Below, piece after piece: positions 34,798 through 43,844 of a DNA stretch of 64,000 bases. Source of the stretch: Bacteroidota bacterium (GTDB taxonomy: Bacteria; Bacteroidota; Bacteroidia; B-17B0; Aurantibacillaceae); assembly GCA_030684395.1 (NCBI GenBank), contig JAUXTT010000017.1, positions 124,001 to 188,000 on the forward strand, given 5' to 3'. Made by a program: the position numbers and the translations under genes. The notes under the pieces are model-generated. The model worked only from the letters and a program-made list of their open reading frames with translations, had not been told where the DNA came from and did no database searches. The first letter of the stretch is position 1. Every line of letters starts with the position of its first letter.

Positions 34798-35202
34798 ATG
34801 ATCAATAAAATAGAACATATAGGTATCGCAGTAAAAAACCTGGAGCAATCGAACGAACTTTTTTCAAAACTCTTTGGCAAAAATCATTATAAGGTGGAGA
34901 AAGTAGAAAGCGAAAATGTTTCTACTTCTTTTTTTATGCTGGGAGAAACAAAAATAGAATTATTGGAAGCAACCTCTCCTGATTCGGCCATTTCAAAATT
35001 CATTGAAAAAAAAGGTGAAGGGATTCATCACATTGCATATGATGTAGATGATGTATATGCAGAAATGAAACGGTTGCAGGATGAGGGTTTTGAACTGATT
35101 AATAAAGAACCCAAAAAAGGCGCCGACAATAAATTAATTTGTTTTCTCCATCCAAAAAGCACTAACGGAATACTGGTTGAGTTGTGTCAGGAAATTAAAT
35201 AA
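34798..35202 (+). CDS. mce: Methylmalonyl-CoA epimerase
   Basis: This 134-residue VOC-fold protein converts (S)- to (R)-methylmalonyl-CoA. EHIGIAVKNL supplies the first metal His, GIHHIAYDV the second, and the last strand (NGILVELCQ) the Glu. The GTPase MeaB (49005-49988) that protects methylmalonyl-CoA mutase is 14 kb away; the mutase itself is not in the window. It is divergent from the TPR-SpoIIE gene. Confidence 0.93.
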   Translation: MINKIEHIGIAVKNLEQSNELFSKLFGKNHYKVEKVESENVSTSFFMLGETKIELLEATSPDSAISKFIEKKGEGIHHIAYDVDDVYAEMKRLQDEGFELINKEPKKGADNKLICFLHPKSTNGILVELCQEIK

Positions 35203-35230
35203 GAATTAAAAAGTAATTTCTCCTAAAGCA

Positions 35231-35266
35231 AAAAGAGCCGTCGCGAGTACTCGCGACGGCTCTTTT
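35231..35266. terminator. Perfect 36-base palindrome, bidirectional terminator
   Basis: AAAAGAGCCGTCGCGAGT and its exact complement form a loopless palindrome with A/T tracts outside, 28 bases after mce and 19 bases before the stop of the convergent subtilase gene. It can end transcription from both sides. Confidence 0.93.
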
Positions 35267-35285
35267 ATTAAATGTATTTTAGTTT

Positions 35286-38200
35286 TTATTTATTGCTTTT
35301 TGTTACAATAAATTTACCAACGGTTTGTTTTCCTTTATCGTTGTATATTTTATAAAGGTATGCGCCTTCAGCAACATCGCTTAAATCCATAGTATACTTA
35401 CCTGAACCAACAGTGCTTGTAAACTCAACCGACTTAACTACTTGTCCCATCATATTTGATACAATTATAGATGTTTCTGCAGATTCTGTATTGGTTATTT
35501 GGAAACTAACCGAGTTGGAAGCCGGGTTCGGGAAAACATTTACTGCCAGGTTATGTGCATTATTATCCTTTATACCTACAGTAGGAAAATTATTGTATTG
35601 TACCTGAGAACTATCTGCCGACTGCTGAAGGTCTCCCAAATCATCTCCACAAATTAAAGCAAACGCTACTTTAATTGAGTCGCCTGCACTTATAGTGAAG
35701 GGACCGCTTGATACAACGTTTAATACATCTTCTCCATCTGCATCAGCCATACCTGCCTGTAAACGCGGTGTGGACAAAGCTGTATACTTATCAGCTGTAC
35801 TGTAATAGTTACCTGCATCATTAATATCTATACCACCATTACCGCCTGCCACGTTATCAATTCCATAGTGATTAGCTGCCTCCGGTGTAAGAACTTTAAT
35901 ACCTGCATACTTACCGTTTGTTCCACTAAACCATGCGTAACCCATTTTTCTGGTAGCATCGTAATCTGCTTTATTCATAGCGTAATCAGATGCTCCGTTT
36001 GATGGCCCCGGGATATCCCAGTCGGATGCTATTCCTGCATATAGGCTATTTAAGGCTGTACCACCGGTATTCTTAATATAATATTCAACAATTACATATT
36101 TTCTGTGTCCGGGCACACTCCATGCATAAGCGTTATGACTTACTCTAAGATTTTGAGTTGGTACTGCAGTAACGTCATTAAAAATTCCGTGACAATCAAA
36201 TTCAGATACTACATCCGGTATTACTCTATATACGCTTGCTATGGTAGCAAAATCAGCGTCAGCATTAGAACCATCTGCACCACGTACACAGTCGGACACT
36301 GCTGTTGCACTTGTTCCAATCGCTAAACCACCTTCATACATCATTTGAGTTCCTAAATAGGTGAAGCCTAAACCTTCTGATGGTGGAGGACCTGCTTGAT
36401 TCCAACCGATTCTACCCTTACTTGTGATAGTAGTTTGAAGATCATTGATACGAATATTAATATAATCCACATTCACTGTAACGTTCACAAAATAGCTATC
36501 ATAATAAGTACCGTCTTTTATTAAAACACGGAAAGTAATAACTGTATTTTGAGCTGTACCTGTATTGATCTTAAATTTGAATGGATCGGCAGAGTTATTG
36601 GTTTGCCCCATAGTTGCAATTGCACCTAAAGTAGTTGTGGTATCAATTACAGTAACATTTGTTGCGTTAGTAATAGCCTTGATTGAAGCTATTGTTGCAC
36701 CTGATGTTGGGTCAAGGTAATTGATAAAGTCTCCATTAATAAAAATAGTATCTCCAATAATAATGGCATTATCGTTATGATCATCAACCACATTGTTAGT
36801 ATAAACAACTGATGGAGCCGAAGGATCTGTTAATGCCCTGAAAGCATTTAAACGGCCTTTGCCCATTTTATTTTGTAAAGTAGCCTGCGAAACATAAGCA
36901 GTTCCTCCTCCCGGAAAAATATTGGGGTTAGTAGTAGCATTATATGGTTTATAGAAATTATCGGACGTTTGTTTTAAACGCTGACCGATCTGCATAGCCG
37001 TATAAGTTGGGAATTTGGATTTTACCAAACCCGCAGCACCCGCTACAATTGGAGAAGCCATTGAAGTACCATCTAATGTAGTGTAAGAGTTGTTATAAAT
37101 AGTTGCATCAATTGTTTGGCCCGGAGCACCTATATCTACTGAATAATCATAGTTTGAAAAAGAAGCTTTTGAATCGTTGGTTGATTTGGTAGCTCCTACT
37201 GAAAGTACATAATCATAAGAAGCAGGAAAATAAGCGGTGTTTGTTCCATCATTACCTGCAGCTGCAATAACCAATGCGTTTTTTGTTAAGGTAGCATAAG
37301 TGATAATATCCTGTCCGAAAGAACCTCCACCTGCTCCACCCCATGAACAATTAATAACACTAGCACCATGATCAGCTGCATAGGTAATTCCTTCGTAACC
37401 GGCAATAATATAACCTACTCCACCAGTACCTCTGGTATCATTATCAGCTGCACATTTTACAACTAATAACTTACAGTTAAAACCAATACCGGCACCACCT
37501 GTGGTACCGTTATCAGAAACCTGAGAAGCACAACCTGAAACGTGAGAACCATGATTGTTATTTGCTCCCATGCAATTAGCGTCATTATCTTCAACAATGG
37601 CGTTATAATCCGCTCCACCAAGATCCCATCCGTTGTAATTATCTATGTAACCATCTAAATCATCATCGGCACCATTAATTGGATCTGCCGTATTAAGATA
37701 AATGTTTGCAGCCAAATCCGGGTGATCCAAATCGCTTCCACTATCAACAATACCAATAACAGTATTCACATCACCCCGTGAACCTCCAATAGTAAGATCC
37801 CAGGCTTTATATGCACGAATACGAAGGAACTGATTACGTTGAGCACCCGAAACAGAATCCGCTCTGCTATCGGTAGGTTCGTAATCAAACATTTTAAAAA
37901 TATAATGTGGTTCAGCGTACTCCAAAGCACCCGAAGCCAATAACTGGTTCGCCGCTTTTTCAATATCCACACTATTGTTATAACTTAATTGATAAATCAA
38001 AGAAAGATCGGCATATTTTTGTCCCAATTCATTCACTGCCTTATCAGGGGCTTTATGATTAGGGAACTTACGTTCTAACTTATTAACTCCCAAATAATTT
38101 AATGCCAACTGCAATTGCGGATGCTGAACACCGTTCATTCCTGCAACAGCTCTGAATTGCGGGCTTACTTTAAAAACGATGGTTTTCGAGATGTAGTCAT

Positions 38201-38336
38201 CTTCAGTTACGCCTGCAGGCAATGAAAATTTTTTGGTCGCCTTTAATGGCACAGCATTCGTGTTTTGTGCATTTACTGTGGATGCAAACAACATTCCTGC
38301 TGCCAATCCAAATGCGTACAGAGTATTACTCTTCAT
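35286..38336 (-). CDS. Secreted subtilisin-like serine protease with T9SS sorting tail
   Basis: This 1016-residue S8 peptidase has a signal peptide (1-23), an inhibitor-like propeptide (about 45-150), and a catalytic domain with Asp198 (VDSGSDLDHPD), His262 (NNHGSHVSG), oxyanion Asn362 (AAGNDG) and Ser425 (DGTSMASP). A middle region of beta repeats (about 510-920) lacks a recognised domain. Residues about 935-1016 are a T9SS type A sorting tail (VFPNPASNSV, GQVVKSV, GAYLYKIY). It is exported by T9SS and probably degrades extracellular protein. Confidence 0.94.
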   Translation of the reverse strand: MKSNTLYAFGLAAGMLFASTVNAQNTNAVPLKATKKFSLPAGVTEDDYISKTIVFKVSPQFRAVAGMNGVQHPQLQLALNYLGVNKLERKFPNHKAPDKAVNELGQKYADLSLIYQLSYNNSVDIEKAANQLLASGALEYAEPHYIFKMFDYEPTDSRADSVSGAQRNQFLRIRAYKAWDLTIGGSRGDVNTVIGIVDSGSDLDHPDLAANIYLNTADPINGADDDLDGYIDNYNGWDLGGADYNAIVEDNDANCMGANNNHGSHVSGCASQVSDNGTTGGAGIGFNCKLLVVKCAADNDTRGTGGVGYIIAGYEGITYAADHGASVINCSWGGAGGGSFGQDIITYATLTKNALVIAAAGNDGTNTAYFPASYDYVLSVGATKSTNDSKASFSNYDYSVDIGAPGQTIDATIYNNSYTTLDGTSMASPIVAGAAGLVKSKFPTYTAMQIGQRLKQTSDNFYKPYNATTNPNIFPGGGTAYVSQATLQNKMGKGRLNAFRALTDPSAPSVVYTNNVVDDHNDNAIIIGDTIFINGDFINYLDPTSGATIASIKAITNATNVTVIDTTTTLGAIATMGQTNNSADPFKFKINTGTAQNTVITFRVLIKDGTYYDSYFVNVTVNVDYINIRINDLQTTITSKGRIGWNQAGPPPSEGLGFTYLGTQMMYEGGLAIGTSATAVSDCVRGADGSNADADFATIASVYRVIPDVVSEFDCHGIFNDVTAVPTQNLRVSHNAYAWSVPGHRKYVIVEYYIKNTGGTALNSLYAGIASDWDIPGPSNGASDYAMNKADYDATRKMGYAWFSGTNGKYAGIKVLTPEAANHYGIDNVAGGNGGIDINDAGNYYSTADKYTALSTPRLQAGMADADGEDVLNVVSSGPFTISAGDSIKVAFALICGDDLGDLQQSADSSQVQYNNFPTVGIKDNNAHNLAVNVFPNPASNSVSFQITNTESAETSIIVSNMMGQVVKSVEFTSTVGSGKYTMDLSDVAEGAYLYKIYNDKGKQTVGKFIVTKSNK

Positions 38337-38504
38337 GCTTTTATTGTTTTATTTGTTGGTTACTATTCTAATTCAGATACAATCCCGTACATCCTAGTAA
38401 AGGTAATTAATTTACTAGAAATAAACAAGGTGCCAATGATACAATCCTAAATTTTAATTTGCTAATAATTGGTATAAACGGATTCTCATTTACATGAGCG
38501 GTAA

Positions 38505-38963
38505 TTATTGAATATCGTGGTAGTTTGGGAAACGGGTCAAAATCCTCCCTTTTTGACCCTCTGTAATTTGAACTGAAAAATGTTGTAACCCATTGGAAAT
38601 TAAAACATAAGGTGCATTATGGGTTAAATTGTATCGCAGCGACTGCTGAATCACTTTTTCATCCAGCTCAACATTGGGTTCTTTACATTCTACCAAAACA
38701 AGTGCTTTACCGGTTTTAGCATAAATCACTATGTCTGTTCTTTTGAAAGTATTATTCAATTTCAGTCCTTTTTCAACCGAAAAAGCAGATAGCGGGAAAG
38801 AATGTTCTTCAGATAAAAATACGATCAGGTGTTGCCTTACCCATTCTTCAGGACTCAGGTCTACAAATTTTTTTCTCACCCTGTCGAATATTTGGTGCTT
38901 CCCCCTACTTGTTTTTCTCAGGCGGAAACTGTATTCGGGGAAATTTAATTTGGGAAGCAACAA
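38505..38963 (-). CDS. HsdR N-terminal-like (PD-(D/E)xK) protein
   Basis: This 152-residue protein resembles the N-terminal nuclease-like domain of type I restriction R subunits. KRTDIVIY and LVLVECKEP provide the Asp and the ExK of the PD-(D/E)xK core. It is not part of a restriction system here: no hsdM or hsdS gene is present, and single-domain proteins of this type are conserved next to holA in Bacteroidota. Role unknown. Divergent from the AMP nucleosidase gene. Confidence 0.82.
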   Translation of the reverse strand: MLLPKLNFPEYSFRLRKTSRGKHQIFDRVRKKFVDLSPEEWVRQHLIVFLSEEHSFPLSAFSVEKGLKLNNTFKRTDIVIYAKTGKALVLVECKEPNVELDEKVIQQSLRYNLTHNAPYVLISNGLQHFSVQITEGQKGRILTRFPNYHDIQ

Positions 38964-39047
38964 TTTTACGAGTATTTTTGATTTTAATTACAAAGAAACA
39001 AATTATTGATCTACTTCGGTTAATATGTATGTTTTTTCAATTATCGT

Positions 39048-39818
39048 ATGAAAACAAAAGAAGAAATTGTAGATAACTGGCTACCCCGTTATACTGGAAA
39101 AAAATTAGAAGATTTTGGAAAATATATTTTACTTACAAATTTTGGCGGCTACGTGAAAATGTTTGCCGAGTGGAACAAAGTAGAGGTGGAGGGTTTGGAT
39201 AGACCAATGCAATCTGCTACTCATGGAGGAATAACCATTATTAATTTCAGTATGGGAAGTGCCATGGCTGCAACAATTATGGACCTGTTAACGGCAATAA
39301 GCCCGAAAGCGGTTTTATTTTTAGGAAAATGCGGGGGATTAAAAAGAAAAAATCAAATTGGTGATTTAATTTTACCTATTGCAGCTATTAGAGGTGAAGG
39401 AACATCCAATGACTATTTGCCCTCAGAAGTTCCGGCATTACCGTCTTTTAATTTACAGAAAGCGATATCTTATACAATAAGGCTGGCAAACCGTGATTAT
39501 TGGACCGGTACTGTTTATACAACTAACAGAAGAGTTTGGGAACATGATGAGAAATTTAAAGAGTACTTAAGAAGTATTCGTGCGATGGCAATTGATATGG
39601 AAACAGCGACTATTTTCAGTGTTGGTTTTCACAATGAAATTCCGGTTGGCGCCTTATTATTGGTGAGTGATCAACCTATGATTCCCGAGGGTGTTAAAAC
39701 AGAAGAAAGTGACAAAAAAGTAACTACTGATTATGTTACCGATCATTTGAAAATTGGTATTAACTCATTGAAAGAGTTACAAAATACAGGTATCTCTGTT
39801 AAACACTTGAAATTCTAG
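39048..39818 (+). CDS. amn: AMP nucleosidase
   Basis: This 256-residue nucleoside-phosphorylase-like enzyme hydrolyses AMP to adenine and ribose 5-phosphate. GGITIINFSMGSAMAA, FLGKCGGLK and IDMETATIFSVGF (the Met-Glu pair that binds ribose) are visible. It is the short form without the N-terminal domain of the E. coli enzyme, as usual in Bacteroidota. It precedes holA by 54 bases. Confidence 0.9.
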   Translation: MKTKEEIVDNWLPRYTGKKLEDFGKYILLTNFGGYVKMFAEWNKVEVEGLDRPMQSATHGGITIINFSMGSAMAATIMDLLTAISPKAVLFLGKCGGLKRKNQIGDLILPIAAIRGEGTSNDYLPSEVPALPSFNLQKAISYTIRLANRDYWTGTVYTTNRRVWEHDEKFKEYLRSIRAMAIDMETATIFSVGFHNEIPVGALLLVSDQPMIPEGVKTEESDKKVTTDYVTDHLKIGINSLKELQNTGISVKHLKF

Positions 39819-39872
39819 TTCTCGACTTCGCTCGAACTGCCACTTGTTTTTATAATGACATTATTCTGATTG

Positions 39873-40925
39873 ATGAAAGAATACGAAGAGATACTTACCA
39901 ATTTAAAACGGAAGATCCTTAAACCTGTATATTTTTTATGTGGTGAAGAGCCTTATTTTATTGATAAGATTAGCGACTACATTGAGAATAATATTTTGGA
40001 TGAAAGCGAACGTGAATTCAACCAAAGTGTTTTGTATGGAAGAGAAATCGACATGGCAAGTATTATTGGAGCGGCTAAACGTTTTCCGATGATGAGTGAA
40101 TATCAGGTGGTGATCGTTAAAGAAGCTCAGAATTTAAAAGAATTTTCAAAAGGTGGCGGAGATGATGAAGGCGATACTAAAGCTGCTACAGGGAAAAATC
40201 CCTTTTTAGCTTACGTTGAAAATCCACAGCCATCAACGATCTTAGTTATCTGCCACAAATACAAATCGCTTGATAAACGTACGGCTCTTTATAAAACACT
40301 TCAGAAAAAAGCTGTATTTCTTGATTCCGGAAAATTATACGACAATCAGGTTCCGGGGTGGATCAATGAATACATCAAAGAAAAAGGCTACAAAATAAAT
40401 CCGCGTGCTTCACAAATGCTTGCTGATTACTTAGGAAACGACCTTTCTAAAATTTCGAATGAGCTCGATAAACTATTTATCAGCATCCCTGCAGGCAGTG
40501 AAATTACAGCCGAACAAATTCAGGATAATATTGGAATCAGTAAAGATTTTAACGTGTTTGAATTACAGGATGCCCTGGCAAAAAAAGATGTAATGAAAGC
40601 AAATCAGATTATCAATTATTTCGCTTCTAACCCCAAAGATAATCCAATGCCGGTAGTGATGAGTAATTTGTACAACTACTTCAACAAAGTATTACAATAT
40701 CATTTTGTGCCGGATAAAAACAAATTTAATGTTGCCAAAGAATTAGGAGTAAATCCTTTTTTTGTTGATGGATATCAACGTGCAGCAGCCAACTACCCAA
40801 GCTCTAAATTAAAAGCGATCTTTAGTTTTTTACGCGAGTGCGATACCAAATCAAAGGGCGTAGATAATGCAAGTAATAATGATGGTGAGTTAATGAAGGA
40901 ATTAGTGTTTAAGATTTTGCATTAG
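39873..40925 (+). CDS. holA: DNA polymerase III delta subunit
   Basis: This clamp-loader subunit opens the beta clamp. PVYFLCGEEPYFIDKI near the N-terminus, LDKRTALYKTL and NDLSKISNELDKL are typical of HolA; the Walker motif is degenerate, as in all delta subunits. ATG 39873 is preferred over an in-frame TTG at 39870. It lies between amn and the aldehyde dehydrogenase gene. Confidence 0.92.
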   Translation: MKEYEEILTNLKRKILKPVYFLCGEEPYFIDKISDYIENNILDESEREFNQSVLYGREIDMASIIGAAKRFPMMSEYQVVIVKEAQNLKEFSKGGGDDEGDTKAATGKNPFLAYVENPQPSTILVICHKYKSLDKRTALYKTLQKKAVFLDSGKLYDNQVPGWINEYIKEKGYKINPRASQMLADYLGNDLSKISNELDKLFISIPAGSEITAEQIQDNIGISKDFNVFELQDALAKKDVMKANQIINYFASNPKDNPMPVVMSNLYNYFNKVLQYHFVPDKNKFNVAKELGVNPFFVDGYQRAAANYPSSKLKAIFSFLRECDTKSKGVDNASNNDGELMKELVFKILH

Positions 40926-40945
40926 TTTTTTAAAAACAAATTTCC

Positions 40946-42361
40946 ATGCAACAATACAACATATACTGCGGAGGAGAATTCATTCAAAGTGCAAATACAC
41001 TTGAAATAAGAAACCCCTTTGATAATTCTATTGTAGCCTCTGTTTTTTTAGCAGACGAAAAAATTCTTGATACTGCCATTGAAAAAGCACTGATAGTTAG
41101 AGAAGAATTAAAAGTACTTCCATCTTATACACGTTACGAAGTTCTTTTATACATTTCAAACAAACTAAAAAGTAATCGTAAACATCACGCAGAGATCCTT
41201 TCTTTGGAAAGCGGAAAACCTATGCGTTATGCACTATCAGAGATCGATCGTTCGGTTCAAACTTTTTTAATTGCCGCAGAAGAAAGTAAACGAATTGCAA
41301 AAGAATATATATCACTCGACTGGACAGCTGCCGGAAAAGACAAAGAAGGTTTGGTAAAATATTTTCCGATTGGATTAGTTGCAGGAATTGCCCCATTTAA
41401 TTTTCCTTTGAATTTAGCTGTACATAAATTAGCTCCTGCCATTGCAACAGGCTGTCCTATCATTTTAAAACCTGCAAGTGCAACACCGTTATCAACTTTA
41501 GAGTTAGCAAAGATCATTGATGAAACCGAATTACCAAAAGGTGCTGTTTCTATTTTACCTATGAACAGAACAACAGGTAATTTAATGGTAACCGATGAGC
41601 GTTTTCAATTATTGAGTTTCACTGGATCACCCGTTGTGGGCTGGGAAATGAAAAAACACTGTGGTAAAAAGAAAATAGTATTGGAGTTGGGAGGTAATGC
41701 AGGCGTGATTATTTCTTCTATTCAAGATCTGCAGGATGTTGTAAAAAAATCAATAACAGGAGCTTTTGCTTACAGCGGACAAATTTGTATTCATGCTCAA
41801 CGTTTTATTGTGAAAGATGATAGTTATGATGTATTTATGAATGAATTCACCAAACAAACCAGAACACTACAAAATGGAGATCCTTTAGATGAAGCTACCG
41901 ATATAAGCAGTATGATAGATGAAGAAAATGCTATCCGCGTTGAACAATGGATCGCTGAAGCCATTCAACAAGGAGCTACACTTTTATGCGGGGGAAAAAG
42001 AAACGGAACTTTTGTGGAGCCGACCATTCTAACCAATTGCAACAATAGCATGAAAGTTTATGCAGAAGAAGTTTTTGGCCCGGTGGTTTGTATAGAAAAA
42101 TACAGCGGCAACATTTCCGAAGCAGTGAAAAAAATAAACGATACCAAATTCGGTTTACAATGCGGAGTTTTTACCGATTCACTTGCAGAACTCGACTATT
42201 GTTTTAATCACATTGAAGTTGGAGGAGTAATTCATAATAATGTTCCAACGGTGCGTTTCGATCACATGCCTTATGGTGGAATTAAAGAAAGTGGTTTAGG
42301 CAGAGAAGGGGTAAGATACGCGATGATGGATATGCTGGAGGCTAAGGTGCTGGTGAAGTAA
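40946..42361 (+). CDS. NAD(P)-dependent aldehyde dehydrogenase
   Basis: This 471-residue enzyme has the ALDH fold signatures IAPFNFPLNLA, SFTGSPVVG (cofactor binding), LELGGNAG (Glu general base) and SGQICIHAQR with catalytic Cys281. The C-terminal MPYGGIKESGLGREG is normal for the family. Substrate not predictable (lactaldehyde or semialdehyde type are possible). The last 14 codons plus stop are repeated at 43781-43826 beyond an ATPase gene. Confidence 0.92.
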   Translation: MQQYNIYCGGEFIQSANTLEIRNPFDNSIVASVFLADEKILDTAIEKALIVREELKVLPSYTRYEVLLYISNKLKSNRKHHAEILSLESGKPMRYALSEIDRSVQTFLIAAEESKRIAKEYISLDWTAAGKDKEGLVKYFPIGLVAGIAPFNFPLNLAVHKLAPAIATGCPIILKPASATPLSTLELAKIIDETELPKGAVSILPMNRTTGNLMVTDERFQLLSFTGSPVVGWEMKKHCGKKKIVLELGGNAGVIISSIQDLQDVVKKSITGAFAYSGQICIHAQRFIVKDDSYDVFMNEFTKQTRTLQNGDPLDEATDISSMIDEENAIRVEQWIAEAIQQGATLLCGGKRNGTFVEPTILTNCNNSMKVYAEEVFGPVVCIEKYSGNISEAVKKINDTKFGLQCGVFTDSLAELDYCFNHIEVGGVIHNNVPTVRFDHMPYGGIKESGLGREGVRYAMMDMLEAKVLVK

Positions 42362-42363
42362 GC

Positions 42364-42420
42364 TTTTCAACACAAACATGAAGAGGCAATGGATCCGCTA
42401 TCAGGATCACAGAGTAGATT
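42364..42420. repeat. Degenerate CTCTGTG-type repeat after ALDH
   Basis: TTTTCAACACA (42364-42374) matches the left arm of the copy at 19457, and ATCACAGAG follows at 42406-42414; a small GGATCCGCTATCAGGATC dyad lies between. The remaining bases to 42554 are AT-rich without recognised signals. Confidence 0.4.
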
Positions 42421-42554
42421 TTTATGGAAAAGTAATAATAGAATAATGAAAATTTAAACTGTTTGCTTTTTTATTCAGATTGAATTTCGGCTATATGCTA
42501 TAATTAACTGAATTACAGAAACATAATAACTATTTTTTTCAAATTTATTCAAAA

Positions 42555-42653
42555 TCACCAATTATATCATATTTTTAGATATTAAAATCACCAAATATAT
42601 ATAATTTTTATATAATTAAGTCTCCAATTATACTATATTTTTAGCTATTTGTT
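42555..42653 (+). repeat. Three direct repeats of 33 bases in the ATPase promoter
   Basis: TCaCCA starts at 42555, 42588 and 42621, exactly 33 bases apart (three helical turns), each followed by ATTATA-like and ATATTTTTA sequence. The array ends two bases before the -7 box. This looks like an operator array for a repressor or for the ATPase itself (inference). Confidence 0.7.
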
Positions 42654-42654
42654 G

Positions 42655-42662
42655 TATCTTTG
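42655..42662 (+). promoter_or_regulatory. -7 element of the DUF4143 ATPase gene
   Basis: TATCTTTG fits TAnnTTTG and ends nine bases before the ATG, so the leader is only a few bases long. Confidence 0.6.
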
Positions 42663-42671
42663 TAGGTAATT

Positions 42672-43790
42672 ATGATCGAAAGAGCTATACAACAGCGTAT
42701 TGAAAGTAAATTCTTTAAGGGCAAAGCCATTATATTACTTGGTCCGAGGCAGGTTGGGAAAACTACTCTGATTCAAAGCATTTTGAAAAACAAACCTCAT
42801 TTGTTTTTAGACGGTGATGATGCAAGCATAAGAATTTTATTGAGCGAACCAGATACGTTTAGTCTTAAACAATTAATTGGAAAACACACAATAGTTTTTA
42901 TTGATGAAGCACAAAGAATTCCCGGAATAGGGATCACATTAAAATTAATTACGGATCAAATTAAACAAGTACAGCTTTTTGTAAGTGGTTCATCTGCATT
43001 GGAAATAAATGATAAAACACAGGAATCCCTAACAGGTAGAAAATGGGAATACAATTTATATCCGATCAGTTGGGAAGAATTGGAACAAAGCATTGGTTTT
43101 TTTGCAGCAGAGCAACAATTAGAACACCGCTTGGTTTATGGAATGTACCCTGATGTAATTAATCATATTGAAGATGAGCACCAGGTATTACAACAACTAG
43201 CCAATAGCTATTTATATAAAGACATACTTACCTTAACCGGAATTAAAAAACCGGAAATGTTAGAGCGCTTACTTCAAGCCCTGGCTCTGCAATTGGGGAG
43301 TGAGGTTTCCTATAATGAACTGGCTAATTTATTAGGCATAGATAAGCTAACCGTGATGCGTTACATTAATGTATTGGAAAAATCATTTATTGTTTTTCAA
43401 CTCAATAGTTTTAGCAGAAACCAACGCAACGAAATAAAAAACAATCGCAAAATCTATTTCTATGACAATGGCATTCGAAATATGATCATTAATAATCTTA
43501 ACCCTTTGGATTTGAGAAGCGACAAAGGCGCGCTTTGGGAAAATTTCTTAATATCAGAACGAATAAAAAAACAAGCCTACCATCAGGAATATATAAACCA
43601 TTACTTCTGGCGAACAGTCCAAAAGCAGGAAATTGATTTTGTGGAAGAAGCGAACGGAGCTATAAATGCATTTGAATTTAAATGGAAAAGTGGCGGGCGC
43701 AAAAAAATACCCAATTCCTTTTTAGAAACATATTCCGCTACAGGGAAAATAATTGATAGAGGAAATTTCAGAGAGTTTGTTATGCAATGA
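42672..43790 (+). CDS. AAA-type ATPase with DUF4143 domain
   Basis: This 372-residue protein has a P-loop (GPRQVGKTT, about 25-33), a Walker B region (HTIVFIDEAQRIP), SGSSALE as sensor, and a C-terminal DUF4143 domain (about 190-345) containing a DUF4143-type YFWRTVQKQEIDFVEE nuclease-like block. Such proteins are scattered accessory genes in Bacteroidota; their function is unknown, with links to toxin-like and defence loci proposed. The stop TGA falls inside a second copy of the ALDH 3' end, out of frame with it. It has its own promoter with an operator-like array. Confidence 0.9.
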   Translation: MIERAIQQRIESKFFKGKAIILLGPRQVGKTTLIQSILKNKPHLFLDGDDASIRILLSEPDTFSLKQLIGKHTIVFIDEAQRIPGIGITLKLITDQIKQVQLFVSGSSALEINDKTQESLTGRKWEYNLYPISWEELEQSIGFFAAEQQLEHRLVYGMYPDVINHIEDEHQVLQQLANSYLYKDILTLTGIKKPEMLERLLQALALQLGSEVSYNELANLLGIDKLTVMRYINVLEKSFIVFQLNSFSRNQRNEIKNNRKIYFYDNGIRNMIINNLNPLDLRSDKGALWENFLISERIKKQAYHQEYINHYFWRTVQKQEIDFVEEANGAINAFEFKWKSGGRKKIPNSFLETYSATGKIIDRGNFREFVMQ

Positions 43791-43826
43791 TGGATATGTT
43801 GGAGGCGAGAGTTTTAGTTAAATAAG
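43781..43826 (+). pseudogene. Truncated second copy of the ALDH 3' end
   Basis: Forty-six bases match the end of the aldehyde dehydrogenase gene (42317-42362) at 35 positions and encode YAMMDMLEARVLVK and a stop; the original has Lys in place of Arg. All other differences are synonymous. It overlaps the last codons of the ATPase gene. Confidence 0.9.
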
Positions 43827-43844
43827 AAAAGCGTAACAATATCT

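Noticed and set aside
38505-38963. Part of a type I restriction system
   Set aside because: No hsdM, hsdS or helicase-containing hsdR is nearby; the small protein is a conserved neighbour of holA in Bacteroidota.
42555-43826. Prophage or integrative element around the DUF4143 ATPase
   Set aside because: No integrase, transposase, phage structural or conjugation gene is present, and the flanking duplication is ALDH coding sequence, not a tRNA attachment site.
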